This document shows positions 63,879-64,000 of a stretch of DNA of 64,000 nucleotides, in pieces. The position numbers and the translations under genes are program-made. Source of the stretch: Phycisphaera sp. (GTDB taxonomy: Bacteria; Planctomycetota; Phycisphaerae; Phycisphaerales; Phycisphaeraceae); NCBI GenBank assembly GCA_016125215.1, contig WGMF01000029.1, positions 50,306 through 114,305 on the forward strand, in the 5' to 3' direction. A model generated the notes under the pieces. The model did not search any database. It was given only the letters and a program-made list of their open reading frames with translations, and was not told the origin of the DNA. Within the stretch, counting starts at the first letter, position 1. Each line of letters begins with the position of its first letter.

Positions 63879-64000
63879 TTAATTCTCGTGCGTGAGCCAC
63901 TCGGTCGCAGTGATGGTTTTGAGCCGCTCGGGCGTCAGTTTGTTCCAACTATCGTGGCAGGCTCGATCGATGTCAGCCCCGTCCTCGAACACGCGGTTGC
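63879..64000 (-). pseudogene. IS630-type transposase C-terminus, cut by window edge
   Basis: The minus-strand frame ending with TAA at 63879-63881 reads NRVFEDGADIDRACHDSW then NKLTPERLKTITATEWL, the usual tail of IS630-family DDE transposases ('AC.aWN.L.pe.i.si'). Only ~40 residues are inside the window, so I cannot say whether the element is intact. TAATACCAATCCC just left of it (63864-63876) may be the element's end at a TA target. Confidence 0.55.

Overview
The window is a GC-rich stretch of bacterial chromosome that most resembles a planctomycete of the class Phycisphaerae. This is inferred from gene content, not from an rRNA: a PEP-CTERM exported metalloprotease, an ECF sigma factor with a membrane-spanning C-terminal extension, DUF1570-type proteins, an eight-Cys/His zinc-ribbon membrane protein pair, a UAP1-like UDP-sugar pyrophosphorylase, a very large LptC/LptA-like protein, and EF-P with a Pro-Gly-Asn tip. 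No rRNA or tRNA gene was found.

Layout. Positions 1-3460: the end of a sensor histidine kinase, then a sigma factor/PEP-CTERM metalloprotease pair. Positions 3688-4266: a small methyltransferase. Positions 4263-11383: a complete chromosomal integron. The integrase gene (10166-11383, +) diverges from about eight gene cassettes on the minus strand. The cassettes are separated by seven good attC sites and closed by one decayed attC. An attI point, a cassette promoter and an integrase promoter are all visible. The cassette genes are mostly unknown small or membrane proteins, plus one putative DNA-binding nuclease. Positions 11410-26000: housekeeping and carbohydrate genes (SMP-30, DegT aminotransferase, hisC, hisB, efp, class IV aminotransferase, rpmE, prfA, accD, FAH-family hydrolase). 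Positions 25785-27917: pseudopilins. Positions 28360-28983: a MntA/HepT toxin-antitoxin pair with a frameshifted toxin. Positions 29083-45914: class III aminotransferase, GH57, alaS, zinc-ribbon membrane proteins, DegT-MlaF-MlaD, a cold shock gene, xylA, UDP-sugar pyrophosphorylase and a chlorite dismutase family protein. Positions 45986-63857: lipoprotein, HEAT protein, dinG-aquaporin-arsC, alkaline phosphatase, GH28, LptC/LptA, phosphohexomutase, MsrBA, MgtE and glutamine synthetase. An IS630-type transposase fragment runs off the right edge.

Four signals are not explained by ordinary annotation. (1) The 10-mer CTTCCGGGGG occurs 20 times exactly, on both strands, in all reading frames and outside genes, far above chance. 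It behaves like an uptake-signal or Chi-like word. (2) An oriented element of about 34 bp (ATCCTGTTGATCCC, four bases, ATCCTGTTATCCYGTC) sits 7-42 bp before the start codon of five unrelated genes. (3) Other repeat words build nested inverted repeats beginning at or overlapping stop codons, often around a shared TTTAGCCCGG hairpin. (4) A palindromic element is inserted in frame in the integrase gene; its sister copy lies upstream of alaS and shows compensatory stem changes.

All functional calls rest on reading translated sequence and remembered family motifs. No database search was made.
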